Assembly (NCBI RefSeq): GCF_947507565.1
Contig: NC_089178.1
Span: forward strand, 806,001 to 870,000
From: Oscarella lobularis
Taxonomy: Eukaryota > Porifera > Homoscleromorpha > Homosclerophorida > Oscarellidae
Direction of reading: 5' to 3'
DNA: 64,000 nt
In this document: positions 11,019 through 24,000 of the stretch, in pieces
Layout of the letters: every line of letters starts with the position of its first letter
Position numbering within the stretch: position 1 is the first letter of the stretch
The notes under the pieces: model-generated
What the model saw: the letters and a program-made list of their open reading frames with translations, nothing else
Databases searched by the model: none
Told to the model about the DNA's origin: nothing
Program-made: the position numbers and the translations under genes

Positions 11019-11030
11019 GGCGCATGCGCC
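11019..11030. promoter_or_regulatory. NRF1-type palindrome in the CDK20 promoter
   Basis: GGCGCATGCGCC matches the NRF1 core GCGCATGCGC exactly and lies 17 bases upstream of the CDK20 ATG, beside a CACGTG E-box (11007-11012). NRF1 is known to bind such sites in TATA-less animal promoters. An NRF1-type gene is present in this same window. Confidence 0.6.
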
Positions 11031-11657
11031 ATTTCTTCTTTCTTCTTTTTCTTTCGTGGCTGAAGCTTGCGTGAGGACGCTTTCGTGGTTGAGGATGCGT
11101 CCTATGATTCCACAGTAGTTTTCAATCTGATCGAGCGAACCCACGAGCCTTCTTTCTCTTCTTCTCGCCGCCTATGACGAACGCGAAGTGCAAACGAAAT
11201 CGAATTCGTGTGTTAAACAAATAAACGTGGCTCGGAGCTTCCCCTCCCCTCTTCCATATTCCTTTTCCCTTCTCCCCAAAGCTTCGAGCCCAGAGGCGAC
11301 AAAAATATCCACAAATGATGAGCAAAGGCGAATACGAACTTTAAAAATGTGTACCGATCACCTGATCTCTGATGTGGATCCTTTAGCCGAGCATAAGGGA
11401 CTTGATTCAGTCGTGATAAGGCGCCACATATTTCATTTTACATATTGAGCGTTTTAGTTCAGTAGATTCCCTTGGACAATCTTTTTCGTGACAGAACAGT
11501 CACCTCAGCCAACGTACCAGAGATGTTTGGTTGAGGCACTGCAGAAGAGACTCGCACATTTATAGAAAATTTATGTCTAACAAAGACGCCAACTAAATAA
11601 AGGTTTACAGTACTGTATCCCCTTAAGTGCACTACTCTGAAGTCCAGCTATGCCATT
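11031..11657. other. Intergenic spacer, no gene seen
   Basis: The spacer between the CDK20 start and the 3' end of the UDP-galactose transporter holds pyrimidine-rich runs. The short reading frames on both strands have no recognisable content. Confidence 0.5.
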
Positions 11658-13036
11658 CTACCTCTTTGTTCCTGGCATGCTGTATAAATACGTGGCAAGC
11701 ATGACCTGCGCCGCGCCAAACGTGAACACGGCCGTCACGTGAAAATCAAAAAGGTACACAGACGCAATGCATGATACCAAAATCGCCAGTGACGTTGCAA
11801 ATCCCTTCAATATGTTGTCCGCATACTTCACTACGACGGCAACGAGGAGACCTCCTAGAGCTTGTTGAGAAATAGCGGCAACGACGAGGGCGTTGTAGCC
11901 ATGAAAGAACCCGAGTTCCATGACCCGCTTTCCGTCTTTCATTCCCATGCCAACGAGCCCGATTACAGTTCCAAACATGCCCAACTGGACGTTTCGAAGC
12001 CACACTGAAGCGCTGGATCCCTTGAGAACCTTTTCAAAATAGACGCCGGCAAATCCTGACGAGAGGCACGACGACACAACGGCGATGAGGCCTAGTAGGG
12101 AATTGTGTTCTCGCAATTGGAAAGCGGCACTTGAAGTGGGCTTCTGCTGCTGCTGCTGCTGCTGTTGAACTTGCACCATAGCAACTCCACAAAAGAGAAG
12201 AAATAACGAGAACCATTGCAGTCGACTGATACTTTTTCGTAGCATCAAAACCGAAAATAAAGCCGTGGTTAAAATTTTCAGCTGGTAGGTCACCTAATCA
12301 TACCAATTAATTAATTAATTAATAAAGATATGGTAAATAATACAATACGCATTTGACTCTAACTATCGTACAGCGTTGGCCTGTGGTCAAAATGCCAAAA
12401 AACAATGATAAATATACTACAGCATGAGAGAATACTAATTAAGGATGCTTTTAACTTAATTAGCCAATGAAAAGGTTACTATTCATTCCCTGACTATTCT
12501 ATGAGACCGACAAAAGGGCAGTCACTCAAACGAGGGACAATAAAAACATATTTGTAAGAAATTCGTACCTGAAAAGTCGCCGCGTCCAAATTTTCGATGG
12601 CAATGTACTGAAGATTATTCTGCACGGTGTAGAGCAGCGACGGCACGGCGAGCTTGAGCGTGTCAACGTACTGGCAAACGAGCGCGTTCCACAGAAAGGC
12701 GAACACGTTTCCTCTGTGCTCGAGCGCCAAAATGAGAAGACAGGTGACGAGTTTGATGACTTCGGCGCACACGACTGCCGTCGTCGCGAGATATAGGTCG
12801 CCGGGAACGATGCGCGTGTAGCGCACTGTCAGTACCATCGACGCGTTTTGAATGACCAAGGTTCCGAGGCTGAGATACTTGAGCGAAGATGCCGTCGCTA
12901 TGCGTCCGATTTATCAATGACGTCGACGCGTCGCTTACGCTTCCTAACCTTTCTTGGGGGGAATCTCTTCGGGCTGTTTTGGCGTCTCTGCGCTCGTTAG
13001 AGGCGGAGAATTCGATGCTTCGGATTTAGTGGCCAT
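11658..13036 (-). CDS. SLC35A2: UDP-galactose translocator, SLC35A family
   Basis: Three exons. Exon 1 (from 13036) gives [14 protein letters not shown] and ends before a 52-base intron. Exon 2 (to about 12569) gives [20 protein letters not shown], then [17 protein letters not shown] with one substitution (CQYVDT), then [17 protein letters not shown]. Exon 3 (12290-11658) gives [20 protein letters not shown], later [20 protein letters not shown] and [15 protein letters not shown]. These blocks match animal SLC35A2 in order. Family knowledge: a Golgi antiporter with ten helices that imports UDP-galactose in exchange for UMP. A polyglutamine run of nine sits in a cytosolic loop (near 12155-12180). 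The frame stays open to 13192, so a longer N-terminus is possible, but the chosen Met fits family length. Confidence 0.9.
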
Positions 13037-13261
13037 CTGAAGGAAAGAAAGGAACTTTGTGTACGGGCTTTTGACGACACCCCGGATATTTAGAAATGGC
13101 CCTACAAGGCGAACAATATCCTGCAACTTACTTTTACTCTCTTCGTCATCGAAAAAATGAACAATGACTTGTGATGAAACCGCAGAAGCCATACCCCGGA
13201 AGTCTTTTGACTCTCCTTATCCGGGCCTTGCAACGACTTCTGTCCGGGGCTTTGAAACAGC
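13037..13261. promoter_or_regulatory. Bidirectional promoter between SLC35A2 and TOMM6
   Basis: Only 225 bases separate the two divergent start codons. No TATA box is visible. Compact head-to-head pairing of housekeeping genes suggests a shared promoter; this is inferred from spacing only. Confidence 0.45.
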
Positions 13262-13529
13262 ATGGCCGAAAAAGCGCCAGCCATCTCTTCAACTTCCGAC
13301 GATCAGCGGATCACTAGAGCGACGAAAGCGTGGGATTTCTGCAAGTCGCTTTATACTGACCAGTTTCGACGGTAAGTTGCGACTTAGCGGTCAACTACGA
13401 GTAGTCAGAGCGTTTTTTCCCCCTCGTAGAACGTTCGTTCGAAACTTGTTCATCTTTGCCGTCGGAGTGGTCGTGCTTAGAGAAATAGCGGAAGTAGATT
13501 TGAACGCTCCTCCGCCGCCGTCACCATGA
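13262..13529 (+). CDS. TOMM6: TOM complex small subunit TOMM6
   Basis: Two exons, 13262-13371 and 13430-13529, joined in frame across a 58-base intron, give 69 residues. A hydrophilic N-terminus (MAEKAPAISSTSDDQRITRA) is followed by FRRTFVRNLFIFAVGVVVLR, a single membrane helix, and VDLNAPPPPSP. The C-terminal half lines up with human TOMM6 (FRRNLILNLGLFAAGVWLAR and the DLMAP tail). Family knowledge: a tail-anchored accessory protein that stabilises the outer-membrane TOM import pore. The gene is easily missed because it is so short. Confidence 0.8.
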
Positions 13530-13648
13530 GAACGATAGAAAACTTGAAATGTAGCTAATTAATAAGTTAAAAAAATTAAAAAAATAAATCACTGCTGTTG
13601 ATCGAAACTGGAGGCAGCTTGTCTGATTCCGCGGGCGCGCGTTAGGAG

Positions 13649-14955
13649 ATGGCAGATTGGGAAACGCTTCCACATCCTTTACTCGTTCGCGTCTTCTCGT
13701 ACCTCCATCCCAAAGAGCTAGCGACGTGTAGTCGCGTCTGCTCGACGTGGTTTGATCTGTCGCAGTCGCGCGCGCTCTGGAAGCGCCTACTCAGGCGCGA
13801 CTTCAACGTAGCAACTGCAGATCGACCCCTGTACGAGGAATACAAACGTCTTACCTATCAAACTTCTCCTATCGTTCGCGGCAAACTCGTCACCTCCAAT
13901 CCGCACGTCGACGAACTTTGGAACGTAGCATTTTCGCACGACGGCAATTTTCTCGCCGTTGCCGGGAAAGACAGTCGCGTGACCGTCTGGTTTGTTGATT
14001 CCGGTCGCGCGACGGCGACAATACGATGGTCTTTGCCGTTGAGTCCAATTCAAAACGCACAGCTAGTTGTATTCAGTCCGGATGACGCCCTGCTATTGGT
14101 CAGTACGCGGAGAAGCAATCTAAGTGGCGAGCAGATTGTGTGCCAAGTGAACAGTGGCAACGTCGTCCTACGATTGAGAAACGTCTTTCGATCCGTCTTT
14201 GGTGCGTGGATCAATTCATCTTGGTTTCTGACGTCATATGAAAATATTCAGGACGTTTTTCACGTGGATTTAGTTTGCGTCACTGATTTGCAACGCATCA
14301 CCGTTTTACTTACTACCTTCTGTGATCAATACCAATTCATTCAATTTGGATTGCCAATTAAAGGAGCTGACGGGTACAAGATTCTTTTCGAATCTCGTAC
14401 GTCAGCCTCTTGGCATTTTGTCGCCCTAAAGGTTCAAGTTGAAGCAAATGGCGAGCCGATCTCATTAGTGCCCCCAAAGGATTCGTTTGACCAAACCCAG
14501 CCTCTTGTGGGCTCTTCGTTTGGATTGGTTTTATCACCTCGTGATGAAGAGATCGTTCGTCTTGCGCGTACCGAAAAAGAGGGTCCTCCTGAGATCAGTG
14601 TTCACTCCGCAAATTCCCTTCAGCTGCTGCATAGGCTTCCAACCCATAATCTTCCTCAACCACGAGGTCTCTATTATTGTTTTCTGTCCGTGACAGAAGA
14701 GATTGTTGCATGGTAAGGTTTAGCTCCTTTTCATCCTCGTTGCTTCAATACTCTCTCTCTCTCTCTCTCACTAGCGGAAGTGAATCGGGTGACATCTTTA
14801 TCTGGGATAGGCAGCAGAGAGTGCAAACAGGTCAACTGGTTGGCCATACGGAGTTTTGTAACGCCGTTGCTACCAGTCCGGCTCAACCAAATCTTTTTGC
14901 TTCCGTTAGTGATGACCAGACTATTAGACTATGGATGTTTAGAACAGTAAAGTAG
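13649..14955 (+). CDS. FBXW5: F-box/WD40 protein, FBXW5-like
   Basis: Exons 13649-14712 and 14775-14955 join in frame to 414 residues. The F-box is at the N-terminus: MADWETLPHPLLVRVFSYLH, then ATCSRVCSTWFDLSQSRALW. WD blades follow: HVDELWNVAFSHDGNFLAVA with GKDSRVTVW, then VVFSPDDALLLVSTRRS. FGAWINSSWF matches the FGCWLTE block of FBXW5. The C-terminal blade has GDIFIWDRQQRVQTGQLVGH and LFASVSDDQTIRLW. Family knowledge: FBXW5 is an SCF substrate receptor (targets include SASS6 and Eps8). It is about 150 residues shorter than vertebrate FBXW5, lacking most of the middle insert. A (CT)n run lies at the intron's 3' end. Confidence 0.75.
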
Positions 14956-15305
14956 CAATAAAGAGCACTAAACCGGCTTTCCTTTGGTGTCACTACGTAG
15001 TGCACGTACACCATTCTAGTTACAAGAAAAGTGTACGTTTGATAGCCATTAGTTATTGCCTATTACAGCCATATGAAAACTGACTGTCAATAGGGCTAGT
15101 AAGATGACGTTAGTGCATGCTTGAAAATTAAAATACACAAATCTAAATCCAAACCTGCTGCACTGAAAGGCTGCTTGTGTGAGCATCGTTTTAAAACTAT
15201 GTATGGCTTTAAAATATTCGATGGAAAACCGGTTCTATCTGGGACACGTTTGCGTTTACATGGGTGCTACCTCGTATCATCTACCTGTCATCGCGATGAT
15301 TGATC
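14956..15305. other. Intergenic spacer, no gene seen
   Basis: A 350-base AT-rich spacer between the convergent FBXW5-like and CFAP100 genes. No structure is evident beyond presumed 3' UTRs. Confidence 0.5.
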
Positions 15306-18069
<2,764 letters not shown>

Positions 18070-18381
18070 TTACCTTCCTACCCAAGCTAGTTACTGTTGT
18101 TGGGCGATAGTTGCTAAGAGCGCGCGTTAGACGGCGAAGTTCATAATCCACCTTTGCCTCTTTCTTCGTTGACCTGCCCTAGCCCTTTAAAAAACTCTTT
18201 CCTTGGCCGGGGTAAAAGATCGAGTTCTGAAACCATGCTGAAACGAAGGCATTGTCCTAAGCTCGGTAGCGCGCGCACTCGCAACGTCATTCTTCGAAAA
18301 CACGTACTGTAGTACTGGACAGCACCACCGTCTACGACCAAGCTGAATCCTTTTCGATCAACGCGCTAGCGCTCGACGACG

Positions 18382-19580
18382 ATGCAGGGTGCGGGTGCAG
18401 ACGGTATCGTACGATCTACACTGAGTGGGCGTGCCTAAACCGGCCTTGTTAGAGCGAGAATTTATCTGCCTAAGCGACCGTCTCTGCCTTCAAATTGCAG
18501 AAATAATTGGTCCCGGCTTTTGGAAATTTTTAGCAGAGACCAATCATTCACGTCGAGAGGAAATCATCAAAGCAGATTATCCGTTGGACGCGGTGAGGCA
18601 AGCTTTCGAGGCTATAAAATTTTGGAGAAGCAGTTTCGAGGGATCCGAAGAGGAAAAATCGAAAAAACTTTACCGGATTCTACGAAAAATTGAATATTTT
18701 GAAGCAGCAGGCAAGAAAAATTCAAAAACGGCTATAATTTAATTAACGATTTTGATCTGATTTTAGATTTCCTCATTTACACGTCAAGACCGAGATCTTA
18801 CGCATTGGATACAACCAAAACGCGTCAATTTGCTAGAGGGCGAAGGGCTCGGCTCAGTCAAGATGTCCCCAAAACACCTGATCTACGTTGGCATTCGACA
18901 AGGAAAGCATTGTCAGAAAAGCAACGAGATCGACGCTCTAAGGACGATCTTGAACTTGTCGTCGGCATGACTCAAAGTCTTAATTATCGACTAATTAAAC
19001 CGGCTTTCTCGCCTCCTTACAACGAGGTTGGCTACGCTGATGAGGACAACGAATCGCACGCGGTTACAGAAGCGTCGAGGCTTATAGAGAAACCGAAATA
19101 TTTTCATCAAGTGACAAGGTTCAGTCGCGCATCAGACACTTTGCGCGAATTGATCGACGTCGTTATTTCGCTTTTGCAGACTGGAGGGCTCGAAATTGCT
19201 TATGAAAGAATCCGAGGGCACGTTTTTGGTGCGAAAACGCGGCAAGAATTCCCCAGTTGAATGCGACGAAGAGGGCAACCCACACACGTACACAATCATG
19301 GTCGTGTAAGTATAGTAGACTCAAACCGCGAACGCGAAACGTAACAACAAAATAATCTAGTACGGAAAAAGAGATCTGCAATCTTAAAGTCTTTGTCAAA
19401 ATAACGGGCCAAGCTCACATGGACGTCGACGCGTCGTCGTCGTCGTCGAAGAAATTTCCCGACGTGAACGTCCTGCTCGATTGGCACTGCAAGCACTTAT
19501 TTAATGTGTTTCTCTCCGACGATAGTCAGGTCAAAATAAGGCTATGTCGACCGCTCGAAGAGAAGCACACTGCTAGTTAA
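18382..19580 (+). CDS. Death-domain plus SH2-domain adaptor protein
   Basis: Five exons, 18382-18403, 18453-18710, 18767-19118, 19180-19305 and 19361-19580, join in one frame (978 nt, 325 residues). Intron 2 is GC-AG. Residues about 8-93 form a death-domain pattern: LQIAEIIGPGFWKFLAETNH, REEIIKADYPLDAVRQAFEA, IKFWRSSF, KLYRILRKIEYFEAA. The middle is basic and Ser/Arg-rich, with tyrosines in YNEV and NYRLIKP contexts. Residues about 203-305 form an SH2 domain: KYFHQVTRLEGSKLLMKESE, then GTFLVRKRGK with the phosphotyrosine-binding Arg (about residue 229), YTIMVV, and VFVKITGQAH further on. Family knowledge: death domains pair with other death domains at receptors, and SH2 domains bind phosphotyrosine. 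Role inferred: a cytosolic adaptor joining death-fold and tyrosine-kinase signalling. Confidence 0.72.
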
Positions 19581-19918
19581 TTTACTCATATATAGTACGG
19601 TAGTCACGTTGATCGTCGTAGAAAGAGACAATTCGGGTGAAGTGAATTTCCGCAGTGCGCGACGCCACGCCGACGCACAGATGCACGCGATATCACCCGA
19701 CCGAATCACATGCCATCCCTATTACGGTCATTGTCCGTTGTTAAAGAAGTCGTCCCCGTTTTTTTACTTGTTTTTCCAAACCGGCGGAATGTGTCGCGTG
19801 TCGGAGCGATGCTGGAACACGGGCGACGGAAGCCCGGCATCTCCGTCTTCATGCCGCATCGCCGTCCTTTCACGTACACGTCCCGTCGCTTAAGCTAAGT
19901 CCACCCCGGGTGAAATGG

Positions 19919-19933
19919 GTATAAAAGGGGGAG
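19919..19933 (+). promoter_or_regulatory. TATA box of the secreted cystine-knot gene
   Basis: GGGTATAAAAGGGGG lies about 100 bases upstream of the ATG at 20021, with a plausible start site about 30 bases downstream. It is the only canonical TATA box noticed in the window, and suggests inducible expression. Confidence 0.65.
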
Positions 19934-20020
19934 CCCAATCTCAGCTTGAAGTCAGACAACAACAACCTCTAAAGGAAATCATTTGGACGCGACAGATCGA
20001 GTCAAAACAAAGCTTGAAAA

Positions 20021-20690
20021 ATGAAGTTCACTTTGTGTCTGGTGAGAATCTCAAAGCGAACTCGTTTCCCTAATTCTATGATGTCCTTGATTGTAGATTG
20101 CTTTTACTTTCCTACTACTCCAAATCGACGCACGCAGCGTGGGAACCGTTAAACGTGCCGTCACAAATCAGCGCTGCACAGCCAAAAAACCCATGTCAGC
20201 GGCGGCGATCATTGCCTCTCTCGTGTCTCCCAACTCGAACTACGTCATCGAGACGCGCTACCCAGGCGTTGGAAATTCTAAGGTAGACGTGAGCGCTGCC
20301 GGACTGAAGAAGTGCGACTATACGTCAATGACGACGCAAGCAGCCCTCGCAGACGCCCAAAAGAAAGGCTACAACAGCTCGCTGTGTCCTGTAACGTATC
20401 TGTGCAACATTCAACCGGGACGTACGCCCGAAACGATTCTCTTTGCTGAGAATCTTCAGTACGAATGCGGATGCGGTCTCGGTCGATGTGAATATCTGTA
20501 CATCGGTCAGAAGGTGTCTGAGTTCGAGTGCGATTCGACGTTGGGGATGATGGTTCGCAAGGACTATACGATTCCGGTTCGGGTTGCCAGTCGATGCGTT
20601 TTCAAGGAGAATTACAAAAAGTATACTGGAAATTTTATGAAGTGCTCTGGATTTAATCTGCCTCCTTCGGCTTATGGCCAGGACAAATAA
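20021..20690 (+). CDS. Secreted cystine-knot protein, IL-17-like pattern
   Basis: Two exons, 20021-20041 and 20097-20690, join to 204 residues. MKFTLCLIAFTFLLLQIDAR is a signal peptide. A KR basic site follows (VGTVKRAV), then a Cys-rich domain. CPVTYLCNIQPGRTPETILF, YECGCGLGRC, and later IPVRVASRCVF with a last Cys in MKCSGF resemble the order of interleukin-17 (CPW.Y, R.P..I..A.C.C, and a late V..C). The match is by pattern only: the IL-17 Trp is absent, and another cystine-knot family such as Spaetzle-like or NGF-like is possible. The strong TATA box fits an inducible secreted factor. The gene ends 340 bases before a giant Helitron. Confidence 0.6.
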
Positions 20691-21031
20691 GTATTAGTAA
20701 TAGTAGAATCGTGTTTACGGAAACAGATTCCCGTCAGAAACATTTCATTGACATTTTTATATTCTTTTTTTAAGTTTATGACTCGTGAGAAATACTTCTT
20801 TTCTTAATTTATCGAGCTTGTACTGTATGATTCTCCATGATTCTCTGCGTTCGCCCTGAGGGAAACCTGCCGAAGTCCCGTAGATGAAAGGCCCGGATTA
20901 ATTCATCGCCACGAGTTCGAAGCGATTCGTCGTTCTAGCATGGTTCTAGCACGCTTTTTGCTCGCCGCTGGAACGACCCCGACACCGTCCGAACTCCAAA
21001 TCGGATGTGCTTCAGGAAGCTTTTAGGTAAA
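20691..21031. other. Spacer between cystine-knot gene and Helitron
   Basis: No gene is seen. A segment near 20795-20835 (CGAGCTTGTACTGTATGATT) recurs at about 31643-31675, so part of this spacer belongs to a dispersed repeat. Confidence 0.4.
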
Positions 21032-21060
21032 CTAGTTTTGGTGCCCGTGCTTCGCACGGA

Positions 21061-24000
21061 AAAATGCAGTTTATTATTTAGGCCCTTAGAATCAAAGTTT
21101 AGTCCTAAATTTATAATTTAGGTCCTTAGAATCAAAGTTTAGGCCCTGAATTTATTATTTAGGTCCTTAGAATCAAAGTTTAGGCCATCAAATTATTATT
21201 TAGGCCCTAAGAATCAAGGTTTAGGCCCTGAATTTATATAAATTTAGGTCCTTAGAATCAAAGTTTAGGCCCTCAATTTATTATTTAGGTCCTTAGAATA
21301 GAAGTTTAGGCCCTCAATTTATTATTTAGGCCCTAACAAAGTTTAGGCCCTGAATTTATTATTTAGGCCCTTAGAATCAAAGTTTAGGCCTTCAATTTAT
21401 TATTTAGGTCCTTAGAATCAAAGTTTAGGTCCTCAATTTATTATTTAGGCTCATAGAATCAAAGTTTAGGCCCTGAATTTATTATTTAGGCCCTTAGAAT
21501 CAAAGTTTAGGCCCTGCATTTATTATTTAGGCTCTTAGAATCAAAGTTTAGGCCCTCAATTTATTATTTAGGCTCTTAGAATAAACGTTTAGGCCCTCAA
21601 TTTATTATTTAGGTACTTAGAATGAAAGTTTAGGTCCTCAATTTATTATTTAGGCTCATAGAATCAAAGTTTAGGCCCTGAATTTATTATTTAGGCCCTT
21701 AGAATCAAAGTTTAGGCCCTGCATTTATTATTTAGGCTCTTAGAATCAAAGTTTAGGCCCTCAATTTATTATTTAGGCTCTTAGAATAAACGTTTAGGCC
21801 CTCAATTTATTATTTAGGTACTTAGAATGAAAGTTTAGGTCCTCAATTTATTATTTAGGCTCATAGAATCAAAGTTTAGGCCCTGAATTTATTATTTAGG
21901 CCCTTAGAATCAAAGTTTAGGCCCTGAATTTATTATTTAGGTCCTTAGAATCAAAGTTTAGGTTCTCAATTTATTATTTAGGCTCTCAGAATCAAAGTTT
22001 AGGCCCTCAATTTATTATTTAGGCTCTCAGAATCAAAGTTTAGGCCCTGAATTTATTATTTAGGCTCTTAGAATCAACGTTTAGGCCCTGAATTTATTAT
22101 TTAGGCTTTTAGAATCAAAGTTTAGGCCCTCAAATTATTACTTAGGCCCTAAGAATCAAAGTTTAGGCCCTGAATTTATATAAATTTAGGTCCTTAGAAT
22201 CAAAGTTTAGGCCCTGAATTTATTATTTAGGTCCTTAGAATCAAAGTTTAGGCCCTCAATTTATTATTTAGGCCCTAACAAATTTTAGGCCCTGAATTTA
22301 TTATTTAGGTCCTTAGAATCAAAGTTTAGGCCCTCAATTTATTATTTAGGTCCTTAGAATCAAAGTTTAGGTCCTAAATTTATTATTTAGGATCTCAGAA
22401 TCAAAGTTTAGGCCCTCAATTTATTATTTAGGCCCTTAGAATCAACGTTTAGTCCTAAATTTATAATTTAGGTCCTTAGAATCAAAGTTTAGGCCCTGAA
22501 TTTATTATTTAGGTCCTTAGAATCAAAGTTTAGGCCCTCAAGTTATTATTTAGGCCCTAAGATTCAAGGTTTAGGACCTCAATTTATTATTTAGGCCCTT
22601 AGAATCAAAGTTTAGGCCCTCAATTTATTATTTAGGCCTGTAGAATCAAGGTTTAGGCCCTGAATTTATTATTTAGGCTCTCACAATAAAGGTTTAGGCC
22701 CTCAATTTATTATTTAGGCTCTCGGAATCAAATTTTAGGCCCTCAATTTATTAGTTAGGCTCTTAGAATCAAAGTTTAGGCCCTGAATTTAGTATTTAGG
22801 TCCTTAGAATCAAAGTTTAGGTCCTCAATTTATTATTTAGGCTCTTAGAATCAACGTTTAGGCCTTGAATTTATTATTTAGGTCCTCAGAATCAAAATTT
22901 AGGCCCTCAATTTATTATTTAGGCTCTCAGAATCAAAGTTTAGGCTTTCAATTTATTATTTAGGCTTTTAGAATCAAAATTTAGGCCCTCAATTTATTAT
23001 TTAGGCTTCTGAATCAAAGTTTAGGCCCTGAATTTATTATTTAGGCCCTTAGAATCAAGGTTTAGGCCCTCAATTTATTATTTAGGATCTCGGAATCAAA
23101 GTTTAGGCCCTCAATTTATTATTTAGGCTCTCAGAATCAAAGTTTAGGCCCTCAATTTATTATTTAGGCTCATAGAATCAAAGTTTAGGCCCTGGATTTA
23201 TTATTTACGTCCTTAGAATCAAAGTTTAGGTCCTCAATTTATTATTCAGGTTCTAAGAATCAAAGTTTAGGCCCTCAATTTATTATTTAGGCTCTTATAA
23301 TCAAGGTTCAAGCGCTGAATTTATTATTTAGGCCTTTAGAATCCAAGTTTAGGTCCTCAATTTATTATTCAGGTTCTTAGAATCAAAGTTTGGGCCTTCA
23401 ATTTATTATTTAGGCTCTCGGAATCAAAGTTTAGGCCCTCAATTTATTATTTAGGCTTTCAGAATCAAAGTTTAGGCCTTCAATTTATTATTTAGGCTCT
23501 CAGAATCAAAGTTTAGGCTCTCAATTTATTATTTAGGCCTTTAGAATCAAAATTTAGGCCCTCAATTTATTATTTAGGCTTTAGGATTTAGAATCAAAGT
23601 TTAGGCCCTGAATTTATTATTCAGGCTCTTAGAATCAAAGTTTAGGCTCTGATTTTATTATTTAGGTCCTTAGAATCAAAGTTTAGGTCCTTAATTTATT
23701 ATTTAGGCTCTCAGAATCAAAGTTTTGGCCCTGAATTTATTATTTAGGCTCTCAGAATCAAAGTTTAGGCCCTGCATTTATTATTTAGGCTCTTAGAATC
23801 AAAGTTTAGGCCCTCAATTTATTATTTAGGCTCTTAGAATCAACGTTTAGGCCCTCAATTTATTATTTAGGTACTTAGAATGAAAGTTAAGTCCTTAATT
23901 TATTATTTAGGCTCATAGAATCAAAGTTTAGGCCCTGGATTTATTATTTACGTCCTTAGAATCAAAGTTTAGGCCCTCAATTTATTTTTTAGGCTCTTAG

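Noticed and set aside
12944-13192. Longer SLC35A2 N-terminus from MASAVSSQVIVHFF
   Set aside because: The open frame upstream of 13036 has no similarity to the family, and the protein from 13036 already has normal length. Left as 5' UTR, though it cannot be excluded.
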